Source: UBA721 sp002705165 (GTDB lineage: Bacteria; Planctomycetota; Planctomycetia; Pirellulales; Pirellulaceae). Taken from it: a stretch of 64,000 nt of DNA. The notes beneath the pieces were generated by a model. That model did not search any database. It was not told the DNA's origin and saw only the letters and a list, made by a program, of their open reading frames with translations. Positions 48,841 through 57,526 of this stretch are shown here, one piece after another. The position numbers and the translations under genes were made by a program. Each line of letters starts with the position of its first letter. Within the stretch, counting starts at the first letter, position 1. The DNA lies in contig JBJLEF010000001.1 in NCBI GenBank assembly GCA_045565995.1, forward strand, positions 682,001 to 746,000, in the 5' to 3' direction.

Positions 48841-50514
48841 ATGAACTCATCTTATCGCAGTAATGCGCTGCGCAATTTACGTGATGCTTTAACTTCCGTC
48901 GAGGAACGTGAAGTTGTATTACTCTACGCCTATCGCATCGAAAAGCTAGTCTACGACATCGAACACGACCAATCACTTTCGTTTGGTTACCTGTATCACC
49001 GAATCACTGGTAACAGTTCGACGCTTTCAGGGGTCAACTCGGGTCTCAAAATTTCTGGTGAAGAAATTCATCATGACTTACGGTTGTTGGTCGAAGACCT
49101 GACAGAACACGTTGGTTTAACTGCAGGTGAAATTGTTGAACCTGTATACACCGTGCACTCCCTCAGTGCACATCTTAAGGTTTCATCCAAAACAATTTCC
49201 CGGTGGCGAAACAATGGCTTGGTCAGTCGTAAGATTGTAATCAACGGTCGCAAGCGTGTGGCCTTCGCGAATTCAAGTGTCGAAACTTTCATTGCCAACA
49301 ATCGTGATAAAGTTTCACGTGGCGAGCGTTTTAGTCAACTGACCGATTCAGAGCGTCAGGAAATACTGCAACATGGACGACAACTGGCAGCAACCGGCGC
49401 ATGTCCGTCCGAGACAGCACGTCGTTTAGCGGATCATTTCAAACGAAGTATTGAGACAATCCGCTACACTCTAAAACGTTATGACACCGACAATCCTACG
49501 GATGCCATCTTTCCCCGGGCTCGGGGTAAGCTGTCACTCGATTCTAAACGCAGCATTTTCAACCGTTTTAATGAAGGAACGAGTGTAGCGATGCTGGCTC
49601 GGCAATTCAACCGTACAGCCTCAACCATCCATCGTATTATTAATGAAATGAGACGAGTGGCGATAATGGAGTTGCCGCTCGACTATATGCCCTCCGATGA
49701 ATTTAGTCGCCGTGGTGCGGAAAAGCGAATTATGGCACCGATTCCCGATCCGGAAACACCTCCGAGACGAACTCGAGCTCCTAAAGACCTTCCATCCTAT
49801 CTCTCGGCACTCTACGAAGTTGCTATCTTGACCAGGGCGCAGGAGCAACATTTGTTCCGTAAGTATAATTACACGAAGTACCGAGCTGAAAAGCTGAGGA
49901 TCCAGTTTGAAAAGACTGGTGACAGTTCCCTGATGGAAGAGATTGAATCCTGGTGGGAAACGGTCGTGCAGTTGAAGCAGGTGATCATTCGTTCCAACTT
50001 GAGGCTGGTTGTTTCGATTGCTAAACGTCATATGAAGGCAACCGAAGACTTCTTCACGCTTGTCAGTGACGGCAACATGTCACTGATTCGTGCCGCCGAG
50101 AAGTTTAACTATGCGTTAGGCAACAAATTCTCTACCTATGCATCCTGGGCTATCATGAAGAATTTCGCTCGCACGATTCCAAACGAATTTCGGCACCGCG
50201 ACCGGTTCCGGACAAGTCTGGAAGAGGCGTTCGTCATGCAAAACGATTCGCGAACTAGTCGCCAGCAGCTGGAGCTTGAAGATGAACACCGTAAGCTAGC
50301 GATTAGCAGTATCTTGACTCAGTTGGATGATCGTGAACAGAAAATCATCATTAGTCGTTTTGGCCTGACACCCGGTCATGAACCCCAAACGCTGCAACAG
50401 GTAGGTGAGGAGATTGGTGTCACAAAGGAACGCGTACGTCAGATCGAGGCCAAGGCTTTGAAAAAACTACGCCGGGAAGCGACGACCGAGCATTTAGAAT
50501 TGATTGAAATTTAA
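48841..50514 (+). CDS. Sigma-70 family RNA polymerase sigma factor with N-terminal HTH array
   Basis: The protein has 557 residues from ATG 48841, which has AAGGGA about six bases upstream. A GTG at 48766 would add 25 residues. Region 2 is clear near 380-450 (LVSDGNMSLIRAAEKFNY, NKFSTYASWAIMKNFART), and region 4 near 490-545 (LDDREQKIIISRFGL, GVTKERVRQIEAKALKKLRR). The first 280 residues hold three DNA-binding-like segments: TVHSLSAHLKVSSKTISRWR near 105, a resolvase-like one near 180-215 and RTASTIHRIINEMRR near 255-270. I infer a specialised promoter selector rather than the primary sigma. A strong terminator follows. Confidence 0.88.
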   Translation: MNSSYRSNALRNLRDALTSVEEREVVLLYAYRIEKLVYDIEHDQSLSFGYLYHRITGNSSTLSGVNSGLKISGEEIHHDLRLLVEDLTEHVGLTAGEIVEPVYTVHSLSAHLKVSSKTISRWRNNGLVSRKIVINGRKRVAFANSSVETFIANNRDKVSRGERFSQLTDSERQEILQHGRQLAATGACPSETARRLADHFKRSIETIRYTLKRYDTDNPTDAIFPRARGKLSLDSKRSIFNRFNEGTSVAMLARQFNRTASTIHRIINEMRRVAIMELPLDYMPSDEFSRRGAEKRIMAPIPDPETPPRRTRAPKDLPSYLSALYEVAILTRAQEQHLFRKYNYTKYRAEKLRIQFEKTGDSSLMEEIESWWETVVQLKQVIIRSNLRLVVSIAKRHMKATEDFFTLVSDGNMSLIRAAEKFNYALGNKFSTYASWAIMKNFARTIPNEFRHRDRFRTSLEEAFVMQNDSRTSRQQLELEDEHRKLAISSILTQLDDREQKIIISRFGLTPGHEPQTLQQVGEEIGVTKERVRQIEAKALKKLRREATTEHLELIEI

Positions 50515-50538
50515 GTCGCATTGACTTTAGATTTTGCC

Positions 50539-50580
50539 GCGAGCAGATAAATATTCCTATTTATCTGCTCGCCTTTTTAT
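50539..50580 (+). terminator. Rho-independent terminator behind the sigma factor
   Basis: GCGAGCAGATAAATA (50539-50553) and TATTTATCTGCTCGC (50558-50572) form a perfect 15-bp stem with loop TTCC, then a T run (50574-50578). Confidence 0.96.
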
Positions 50581-50729
50581 ACGACGAGGCCTGCATCCAT
50601 TGATCGTTACGGATTAGCTCAACCGTATAACTATCTAATTGTCTCATTTTTTCTGCATTCCAGCCTTCACAGGTCCAACGGGCAGGTATATTTTGGTTTT
50701 ATATCGGATTCAAACTGGTAACTCTCATA

Positions 50730-50757
50730 TTGCAGGCGTGGCCAATTTCGGTATATT
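50730..50757 (+). promoter_or_regulatory. Candidate promoter of the tRNA-tuf unit
   Basis: TTGCAG and TATATT are separated by 16 bp, about 45 bp ahead of the first tRNA. The match is moderate, and the position, after the terminator and before the tRNA cluster, is the main support. Confidence 0.35.
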
Positions 50758-50801
50758 TACAGGTTTTAACGGTCGGGGATATTTCCGCGGTTAAAAAGTA
50801 A

Positions 50802-50874
50802 GCCACTGTAGCTCAATTGGCAGAGCAGCTGATTTGTAATCAGCAGGTTAAGGGTTCGATTCCCTTCGGTGGCT
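50802..50874 (+). tRNA. tRNA-Thr (anticodon TGT)
   Basis: The acceptor GCCACTG pairs with CGGTGGC, and the anticodon stem CTGAT/ATCAG encloses TTGTA with anticodon TGT. It is first in a four-tRNA run before tuf. Confidence 0.97.
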
Positions 50875-50921
50875 CTCGTTCTTTCTCAAGCCACCAGGCT
50901 ATTAGCAGAAAGACGCGAATA

Positions 50922-51003
50922 GGTGGGTTTCCCGAGCGGTCAAAGGGGTCAGACTGTAAATCTGATGGCAGCGCCTTCGAAGGTTCGAATCCTTCACCCA
51001 CCA
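50922..51003 (+). tRNA. tRNA-Tyr (anticodon GTA)
   Basis: This 82-nt tRNA with a long variable arm has acceptor GGTGGGT/ACCCACC and anticodon loop CTGTAAA. Class II structure fits tyrosine. Confidence 0.97.
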
Positions 51004-51196
51004 CTTGCGGGGCAAAACCTCACAATCCCACTAAATAAACTGGCTGGCTGGTTAGAGCTTGATTCAAGCTCTGATTGTCAGTCAATTTATTTTTGGAAAC
51101 TTGGTGAATTGCCTCTTATCAGTATTCCCTTTTTTGCGTAAAAATAGAGGATTGCTGCACATTGTGTATGGGTGTCATTGCGCACTATTAAGTATT

Positions 51197-51267
51197 GCGG
51201 GTGTAGCTCAATGGTAGAGCCACAGCCTTCCAAGCTGAAGACGAGGGTTCGATTCCCTTCACCCGCT
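51197..51267 (+). tRNA. tRNA-Gly (anticodon TCC)
   Basis: The acceptor GCGGGTG pairs with CACCCGC, and the anticodon loop CTTCCAA gives TCC. It is third in the run. Confidence 0.97.
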
Positions 51268-51354
51268 CTTACCATATGTCATTGTGTTTTGATTGATTTT
51301 GGCTTAAGCGTAACAACTCAAGTCAGTCTTGATCGAAGGCGCCGGGGCGGCTCA

Positions 51355-51427
<73 letters not shown>

Positions 51428-51605
51428 CTTTTTAGCTTAGGTCGAACGACCCAGGCTAATAAAAACAGACGTTAATAGGTCTGATCGGAATTCCGATAGC
51501 CGGCGATTAGGTTCGCCGGGTAAAGGAATTAAAGTGAGGACTTAAGAGAATATTTAATCCCGTCGGAAACGACACAATATCATTTTCAGAAGATAGGTAA
51601 AGGAA

Positions 51606-52799
51606 ATGGCCAAGGAGACTTTCGAACGTACAAAACCCCACGTCAACGTGGGTACGATCGGCCACATTGACCATGGTAAGACAACCACCACTGGTGCGAT
51701 TCTTGCAGTTCAAGCTGCTAAGGGTCTGGCTGAAGCCAAAGATTACTCGGAGATTGCAAAAGGTGGTACAGTTCGCGACGAAACTAAGACTGTTACCATC
51801 GCTGTAGCTCACGTTGAGTATGAAAGTGAAACTCGTCACTATGCACATATTGACTGTCCTGGACACGCTGACTTCATTAAAAATATGATCACCGGTGCTG
51901 CTCAGATGGACGGTGCTATTTTGGTGGTTTCGGCTGCAGATGGACCAATGCCTCAAACTAAAGAGCATGTCCTTCTCGCAAAACAGGTTGATGTACCGGC
52001 TATCGTTGTATTCCTCAACAAATGTGACCTCGTCGATGACGAAGAACTGTTGGAGTTGGTAGAGCTCGAAGTTCGGGAACTGCTCAGCAAGTATGACTTT
52101 GATGGCGACAACGCAATAATCGTTCGCGGTTCTGCTTTGCCTGCTTATCAAAATCCTGCCGATCCTGATGCATCCGCATGTATCTCGGAATTAGTTGCAG
52201 CGATTGACGCTAATGTTCCGGAGCCGGATCGTGATGAAGACAAGCCATTCCTGATGGCTATTGAAGACGTCTTCTCCATTGAAGGTCGTGGTACTGTGGC
52301 AACTGGTCGTATCGAACGTGGTGTGATCAATGTTAATGATGAAGTGGAAATCATTGGTCTTAAGGACACGATGACTACGATTTGTACCGGTGTGGAAATG
52401 TTCCGCAAATTACTCGATAAGGGGATGGCTGGCGATAATGTTGGTTGCCTTCTTCGTGGTCTTAAGCGTGAAGAAATCGAGCGTGGTCAGGTTCTGGCTG
52501 CTCCTGGTAGTATTACTCCACACTCAAAATTTGAGGGTGAAGTTTACTGCTTGAGTAAAGAAGAGGGGGGTCGTCACACTCCATTCTTTAGCGGTTACCG
52601 TCCTCAGTTCTTCTTCCGTACCACTGACGTAACGGGTACTGCGAACTTGGCTGGCGCTGAAATGTGCATGCCTGGTGACAACGTGAAGATGGAAGTTGAG
52701 TTACACAAGCCAATTGCGATGGATGAGGGTGTTCGCTTCGCTATTCGTGAAGGTGGCCGAACTGTCGGTTCTGGCGTAGTAACTAAGATTGTCGAGTAG
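51606..52799 (+). CDS. tuf: Elongation factor Tu
   Basis: EF-Tu delivers aminoacyl-tRNA to the ribosome with GTP. At 397 residues it has standard length and opens MAKETFERTKPHVNVGTIGH. The G1 motif is GHIDHGKT, G3 DCPGHAD, and NKCDLVDDEE contains G4. Domains 2 and 3 follow normally. It starts at ATG 51606, after an AAGGA. The leader of 178 bp follows tRNA-Thr(GGT), and tRNA-Trp follows 21 bp past the stop, so it is probably one tRNA-tuf-tRNA transcript. Confidence 0.98.
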   Translation: MAKETFERTKPHVNVGTIGHIDHGKTTTTGAILAVQAAKGLAEAKDYSEIAKGGTVRDETKTVTIAVAHVEYESETRHYAHIDCPGHADFIKNMITGAAQMDGAILVVSAADGPMPQTKEHVLLAKQVDVPAIVVFLNKCDLVDDEELLELVELEVRELLSKYDFDGDNAIIVRGSALPAYQNPADPDASACISELVAAIDANVPEPDRDEDKPFLMAIEDVFSIEGRGTVATGRIERGVINVNDEVEIIGLKDTMTTICTGVEMFRKLLDKGMAGDNVGCLLRGLKREEIERGQVLAAPGSITPHSKFEGEVYCLSKEEGGRHTPFFSGYRPQFFFRTTDVTGTANLAGAEMCMPGDNVKMEVELHKPIAMDEGVRFAIREGGRTVGSGVVTKIVE

Positions 52800-52820
52800 T
52801 ATACCCGGCAATCTTTAAAC

Positions 52821-52893
52821 AGGGGTGTAGCTCAATTGGCAGAGCACTGGTTTCCAAAACCAGCGGTTGCGGGTTCAAGTCCCTCCGCCCCTG
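52821..52893 (+). tRNA. tRNA-Trp (anticodon CCA)
   Basis: The acceptor AGGGGTG pairs with CGCCCCT, and the anticodon stem CTGGT/ACCAG encloses TTCCAAA with CCA. It lies between tuf and secE, its usual place in many bacteria. Confidence 0.97.
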
Positions 52894-53274
52894 CCATATA
52901 ATCCTTGATCCGAGCCGCAGGGTTTGATGCCTGCTTCTCGGGTTGGGGGATTTAATAACAAATACAATACTGATTTACTCATCGTACGGGATGGATCTGT
53001 TACACGTACGAGAGTTTCTACCTCCCTGGGGTAGGCGGCAATTCCTCAACGATGGATGGTAATTCGAGGTTTTGCTGATTGAGAGTTAGGGGGCGTCTCG
53101 ACATGAGGCGACAAGGAAACCTAATTCTGATTTTGGCCTGATGGACTCAGAACTGGATCGCTACGGCGGGAAACTGTAGTGAAACCAACTGAAACCATTG
53201 CTTCTGAGGCTGAGTAGTCGGTTAGTAACTCAGATCTTTCGGGGTCTGGATATTAATTGGATGACAATGACGTA
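52894..53274. other. Gap between tRNA-Trp and secE
   Basis: The 381 bp hold no gene. A composite stem (TTAGG 53086-53090 and CCTAA 53120-53124, enclosing CGTCTC/GAGGCG) lies in the middle without a T tract. A five-codon ORF (53261-53275, ATGACAATGACGTAA) ends by overlapping the secE ATG as TAATG, probably by chance. Confidence 0.45.
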
Positions 53275-53751
53275 ATGTCCAAAAATGCAAACTCGCAGTC
53301 TGCTGGTAAAGCGGATCAACCTGCGGTCAACTTGAAGCTTTATAAAACGCTGGTTAGTGGTAAACGACATCGTCCCACGATGGGTTTGGTGACGCGCCGT
53401 ACAACCATGCTGACGTTGATTATTGTGTTTGCCTTGGGGATATGGTCACTCAAAATTTGGGCCAAAGGTAATCTAAATGACGAGCTGTTTTCGCTCGACG
53501 CCATGATTACTTCCATTATTCTGTTAGTGGCTTCTATCTGGTTTAGCTACCGCATTGTGCACTGGTTTAAATTCGCTGAATTTCTAATCGCTGTGCAGAA
53601 CGAAATGACGAAGGTTTCCTGGCCGAAACGCCCGGAACTCTTTCGTAGCTCCTTCGTTGTGATCTTAACAATGTTTTTATTTACAGCAGCTTTATTCGGG
53701 TATGACCTGGTTTGGCAGTTGTTGTTGAAGGCTATTGGTATCAGCGCTTAA
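53275..53751 (+). CDS. secE: Preprotein translocase subunit SecE
   Basis: SecE clamps the SecY channel. The protein has 158 residues from ATG 53275; a TTG at 53257 is in frame but poorer. Two N-terminal membrane segments (LTLIIVFALGIWSLKIWA and MITSIILLVASIWFSYRIV) precede the conserved amphipathic helix (LIAVQNEMTKVSWPKRPELF) and the essential third helix. This three-helix form resembles that of E. coli. It precedes nusG, as in most bacteria. Confidence 0.92.
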   Translation: MSKNANSQSAGKADQPAVNLKLYKTLVSGKRHRPTMGLVTRRTTMLTLIIVFALGIWSLKIWAKGNLNDELFSLDAMITSIILLVASIWFSYRIVHWFKFAEFLIAVQNEMTKVSWPKRPELFRSSFVVILTMFLFTAALFGYDLVWQLLLKAIGISA

Positions 53752-53898
53752 CTGTCCCGTCAGTTAAATCGCAATCCGTGTCTTCAGCCCGTACGCTCAC
53801 TAGCCAGCCGGCCATAGTCTCGGTTTGGTGACGAAAGTATCAGGACAACCACCCTTTAAGTTGCAAGCCTGACATAAATGTCAGGACACTACGTGTTC

Positions 53899-53902
53899 GG
53901 AG
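53899..53902 (+). promoter_or_regulatory. Ribosome site choosing the nusG start
   Basis: GGAG lies eight bases before GTG 53911. The ATG at 53878 lacks a ribosome site, so GTG is taken as the start. Confidence 0.55.
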
Positions 53903-53910
53903 TTTTTACC

Positions 53911-54909
53911 GTGAACGAATTTCAAGACGAATCCAATGAGTCGTTAGAACCACAGGATAACTCAACGCCTGCCTCTAATGACAATATTTCGCAAGATTCA
54001 GCTCCTGAAGAAGTTGGTAATGAAGTTCAGCAGGACGCTCCTGTTGAAACAACTGAATCTATAGAAACGTCTGCTGAGCCTGTCGCAGAAGAGGCCATTA
54101 GTGATGCCTCGAGCGAAGAAGTTCCGGCAGAGGATGAATCAGGCGTAGAAGAGAGCGAAGAAGTTCCGGCAGAGGATGAATCAGACGTAGAAGAGAGCAA
54201 AGAAGCTCCGGCAGAGGATGAATCAGGCGTAGAAGAGAGCGAAGAAGTTCCGGCAGAGGAGCTCGTAGTGGAACCAGCTTCGGAACCAACGCCAGCTGAA
54301 GAATCGGCCGAAGACGCTCCCTTTGATCCTCATAACATCCCTAAAAAATACGATAGCCAAACACTTGAGTGGTACATCCTGAAAGTTCAGGTTAACCGCG
54401 AAACTACTATCCGCGACGCCTTGCTTCGTCGCATCAAGATGGAAGGGCTTGATGATTACTTCGAGGAAGTGATCGTTCCGACCGAAGACATTGTTGAGTT
54501 TACTCGCAGTGGAAAACGTAAGGTCGTGAAACGCAAGCTTTACCCAGGCTACATCATGGTCAAAATGATGTTGCAGGACGATTCATGGTTTCTCGTACGT
54601 GAAACTCCCGGGATCGGTGATTTCACAGGTACCTTCGGTAAGCCAACGCCGATGCCTGCTCATGAAGTAGAACGCATCTTGAGCGTTGCTCAGCCTGAAG
54701 AAGATTCCAAAGGCGAAGAACCACAACTTAAAACTGCTATTCCATTCAATGCTGGTGACCGTGTCCGAGTGAAGGATGGAAACTTCCAGAACTTCGAAGG
54801 TGAAGTAGATGGTATTGACGAAGCCAACGGCCGAGTTACTTTAATTATCAACATCTTTGGTCGAAGTACTCCGGTTGAACTGGAACACTGGCAAATCGAA
54901 GAGATTTAA
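53911..54909 (+). CDS. nusG: Transcription termination/antitermination protein NusG with acidic N-terminal extension
   Basis: NusG binds RNA polymerase and links it to Rho and ribosomes. This protein is 332 residues, against about 180 normally. The first about 145 are an acidic Glu/Asp/Ser/Pro extension with a 14-residue repeat (EEVPAEDESGVEES). The NGN domain follows, from WYILKVQVNRETTIRDALLR, through PGYIMVKMMLQDDSWFLVRE. The C-terminal KOW is in FNAGDRVRVKDGNFQNFEG. The 42-bp tandem repeat encodes the extension. Acidic NusG extensions are not the standard form. It lies between secE and rplK. Confidence 0.94.
   Translation: MNEFQDESNESLEPQDNSTPASNDNISQDSAPEEVGNEVQQDAPVETTESIETSAEPVAEEAISDASSEEVPAEDESGVEESEEVPAEDESDVEESKEAPAEDESGVEESEEVPAEELVVEPASEPTPAEESAEDAPFDPHNIPKKYDSQTLEWYILKVQVNRETTIRDALLRRIKMEGLDDYFEEVIVPTEDIVEFTRSGKRKVVKRKLYPGYIMVKMMLQDDSWFLVRETPGIGDFTGTFGKPTPMPAHEVERILSVAQPEEDSKGEEPQLKTAIPFNAGDRVRVKDGNFQNFEGEVDGIDEANGRVTLIINIFGRSTPVELEHWQIEEI
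54112..54260 (+). repeat. 42-bp tandem repeat inside nusG, about 3.5 copies
   Basis: The units begin GAGCGAAGAAGTTCCGGCAG and continue through a 42-bp period. They differ by single substitutions only (GTT/GCT, GGC/GAC, GCG/GCA), and the length keeps frame. This suggests recent copying by slippage. Confidence 0.9.
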
Positions 54910-55021
54910 TTTTTACATACATTAGCTTGCAGCTGACCGCCGACTTTACGAGTTATGGTGAACTTCAAGCATTCGCATTTAGACAACCAATCACAACTGT
55001 GATATTTAACGGTGACTAGAA

Positions 55022-55447
55022 ATGGCAAAAGAAGTAGTAGGAGAAACTAAATTCCAGGTCCCTGGTGGACAGGCTACGCCTGCTCCTCCGGTTGGTACAG
55101 CACTCGGTAAATTCGGAGTGAACCTTGGAGATTTCGTAACTCAATTCAACGACCGCACGCGTGAGCTCAATGGAACTCCTGTTCCAGTGATCGTCACAGT
55201 CTACAACGACCGAAGCTTTGACTTTATCGTTAAAAGTCCTCCAGCCGCCTCACTGCTGAAGGAAGCTGCAGGCATTGCAAAAGGCTCAGGTACTCCTCAC
55301 GTGACCAAAGTCGGCTCCGTAACCATTGATCAGATTGATGAAATCATCAAAGTGAAAATGGCTGACCTCAACGCACGTGATACCGAGCATGCACGCAATA
55401 TCATTAAAGGTACTGCCCGCAGCATGGGTATCACCGTCGACGAATAA
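55022..55447 (+). CDS. rplK: 50S ribosomal protein L11
   Basis: L11 binds the GTPase-associated centre of 23S rRNA. It is 141 residues, standard length. It contains the GGQATPAPPVGTALGKFGVN segment with its conserved prolines and the C-terminal rRNA-binding domain (KVKMADLNARDTEHARNIIK). Its first residues (MAKEVVGETKFQVPGGQATP) match the family. It opens the rplK-rplA pair 112 bp after nusG. Confidence 0.98.
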   Translation: MAKEVVGETKFQVPGGQATPAPPVGTALGKFGVNLGDFVTQFNDRTRELNGTPVPVIVTVYNDRSFDFIVKSPPAASLLKEAAGIAKGSGTPHVTKVGSVTIDQIDEIIKVKMADLNARDTEHARNIIKGTARSMGITVDE

Positions 55448-55485
55448 TTACACAAAACAACTAATTAAAACTGGTAAATAAAAAG

Positions 55486-56166
55486 ATGTCTAAGAAATCA
55501 AAACGATATCTGGCACAACTTGAGAAAGCAGAATCCTCCGGAGCCTTGAAGGTTACGGATGCGGTGGCTCTACTAAAATCATTTAGTGACACGAAATTTG
55601 ATCAGACGGTGGAAATTCACATGTGTCTGGGGGTCGATCCTAAGCAGGCTGACCAAATCATCCGTGGTTCACTTGGACTGACTCATGGTATCGGACGTGA
55701 GCTCCGAATCGTGGTCTTTGCAAAAGGGGAAAATGCTTCTGCAGCAGAAGCAGCTGGCGCAGACGAAGTTGGTGCTGAAGAACTGGCAAAGAAGATTAAG
55801 GATGGCTGGACAGACTTCGATGTATGTATCGCCACTCCTGACATGATGGGGTTGGTTGGACCACTCGGTAAAGTCCTCGGGCCTCGCGGCTTAATGCCAT
55901 CTCCTCGAGCTGGAACGGTCACTCCGGACGTTTCCCGTGTCATTGCTGAATACAAAGCTGGAAAAATTGAATTTCGCAATGATGCCGGCGGCAACGTTCA
56001 CGCTGTTGTTGGGCGTCTGAGTTTTGAAGCAAACCAGCTCGAAGATAATATCAACGAATTCATCAGCCACATTGATTCACTCAAACCGGCCAGCATCAAA
56101 GGTACCTATGTGCGAGGTATTTCTGTGTGTGCCACGATGAGTCCCGGAATCGAAGTAGCTATTTAA
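55486..56166 (+). CDS. rplA: 50S ribosomal protein L1
   Basis: L1 forms the mobile stalk beside the E site and usually represses its own rplK-rplA mRNA. The protein is 226 residues, starting with MSKKSKRYLAQLEKAESSGA. It carries DMMGLVGPLGKVLGPRGLMP, a family signature, and the EFRNDAGGNVHAVVGRLSF segment. It lies 38 bp after rplK. No clear L1 site is seen in the rplK leader. Confidence 0.98.
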   Translation: MSKKSKRYLAQLEKAESSGALKVTDAVALLKSFSDTKFDQTVEIHMCLGVDPKQADQIIRGSLGLTHGIGRELRIVVFAKGENASAAEAAGADEVGAEELAKKIKDGWTDFDVCIATPDMMGLVGPLGKVLGPRGLMPSPRAGTVTPDVSRVIAEYKAGKIEFRNDAGGNVHAVVGRLSFEANQLEDNINEFISHIDSLKPASIKGTYVRGISVCATMSPGIEVAI

Positions 56167-56190
56167 TAACACAATATTTAAAAACAGTTG

Positions 56191-56224
56191 GGTTGATGGG
56201 TCCTGAAAAGTTCAGTCACCCGGG
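56191..56224 (+). promoter_or_regulatory. Candidate rplJ leader hairpin
   Basis: GGGT (56198-56201) pairs with ACCC (56218-56221), and TGAA with TTCA inside it. It lies in the 88-bp rplA-rplJ gap. L10(L12)4 represses such leaders in other bacteria, so this may be an autogenous site. It is a short stem and the assignment is weak. Confidence 0.3.
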
Positions 56225-56254
56225 CATCTAACATTCATAGATAAGTACGAGACA

Positions 56255-56968
56255 ATGAGTAAATTCGTCAAGAACTTGATCATCGATCAGATTAAGAAAG
56301 AACTCGCAGAGATTCAAGACTGCGTTTTGGTAAATGTCATCGGCCTCGATGCCGAAGAGTCTGGTAAATTACGCGATCGTTTGCATGAAAAAAATATTCA
56401 CATTCGAGTTGTCAAAAAGAGTTTGGCAGTTCGTGCTACGGAAGGTACCAGTCTGGCACCTGCCTTTGATGGTATTGGTGGCAGTGTCGCCGTCTGTTGG
56501 GGTGGTAGTGATTTCGTTTCCATGGTGAAAGAAATCGTTGAGGTCGATAATGACCAAAACAACTTTGAAGCCTTTGCTGCCTGTGGTGGTGTTCTCGATG
56601 GAGAAGCACTGACTCCGGCCGCTGTCGCTGAAATCAGCAAATGGCCTACCCGGGAAGAAGTGCTGTCAACACTCGTTGGTCAGTTGCTAGGACCTGGCGC
56701 CACACTCGCTGCTCAGCTTATCGGCCCGGGCGGAACCCTCGCGGCTCAGATCAGCGAAATCGATGGAGACGAGGCAACTGACGAAGCTCCTGCGGAAGAA
56801 GCCGCGAAAGAAGAATCAACCGAAGAGGCGCCTGCTGAAGAAGCCGGTGCTGACGAAACAGCTGCGGAAGAAGAAGCAGCTGAAGAAGAATCAACAGAAG
56901 AAGCGCCTGCGGAAGAAGCCGGTGCTGACGCTGAAGACGAAGATGCCGACGAGGGATCTGAAGAATAA
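56255..56968 (+). CDS. rplJ: 50S ribosomal protein L10 with acidic C-terminal tail
   Basis: L10 anchors the L7/L12 stalk to the ribosome. The protein has 237 residues against about 170 usually. The N-terminal rRNA-binding part and L12-binding helix region (LVGQLLGPGATLAAQLIGPG) are intact. From about 172 the tail is almost only Glu, Ala, Asp, Thr with repeats such as STEEAPAEEAGAD. This tail has no match to the core L10 fold. It lies before rplL as usual. Confidence 0.96.
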   Translation: MSKFVKNLIIDQIKKELAEIQDCVLVNVIGLDAEESGKLRDRLHEKNIHIRVVKKSLAVRATEGTSLAPAFDGIGGSVAVCWGGSDFVSMVKEIVEVDNDQNNFEAFAACGGVLDGEALTPAAVAEISKWPTREEVLSTLVGQLLGPGATLAAQLIGPGGTLAAQISEIDGDEATDEAPAEEAAKEESTEEAPAEEAGADETAAEEEAAEEESTEEAPAEEAGADAEDEDADEGSEE

Positions 56969-57112
56969 GATTGTTTTGGCTCCCACCGTTGGGAACCAAA
57001 AACTTTTGAATACAAATGTTTTTTTGTTTTTGCAGTCGGAAACAACCCAGTAGGTTCAGCTCCGTAGGGTTTCCGATTTGCCCAGATAAAGTTAGAAAGG
57101 CTTAATCTGAAA

Positions 57113-57526
57113 ATGTCTGACGAAGCAGCAACAGTAGAAGTATCTGCCGAAATCTCAGCCTTAGGCGATCAGCTTGTAGAATTGACTCTCAAGCAAGCCA
57201 AAGAACTTAGTGACTACCTCAAAGACGAGCACGGTATCGAAGCCGCTGCTGGTGGTGGTGCAGTCATCGTAGCAGCAGGCGATGGCGCTGGTGACGGTGG
57301 TGCAGCTGAAGAGCAAACTGAGTTCAATGTTGTTATGACTAGCTTTGGCGACAAGAAATTGAATGTCGTTAAAGAAGTTAAGAACATCACTGGCCAAAGT
57401 CTGATGGATGCCAAGAAGTTGGTTGAAGGTGTACCTGCCACAGTTAAAGAAGGTGCAGATAAAGACGAAGCTAACGCGATCAAAGAAAAGCTTGAAGAAG
57501 CCGGGGCAACTGTCGAACTCCAGTAG
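57113..57526 (+). CDS. rplL: 50S ribosomal protein L7/L12
   Basis: L7/L12 recruits translation GTPases to the ribosome. It has 137 residues: an N-terminal dimerisation domain, an Ala/Gly hinge (AAGGGAVIVAAGDGAGDGGA), and the C-terminal domain (FNVVMTSFGDKKLNVVKEVK, TGQSLMDAKKLVEGVP). It follows rplJ by 144 bp. Behind it is the long gap before rpoB. Confidence 0.98.
   Translation: MSDEAATVEVSAEISALGDQLVELTLKQAKELSDYLKDEHGIEAAAGGGAVIVAAGDGAGDGGAAEEQTEFNVVMTSFGDKKLNVVKEVKNITGQSLMDAKKLVEGVPATVKEGADKDEANAIKEKLEEAGATVELQ

Noticed and set aside
53261..53275. Five-codon ORF ATGACAATGACGTAA touching the secE ATG
   Set aside because: Too short to tell from chance, and no ribosome site precedes it.
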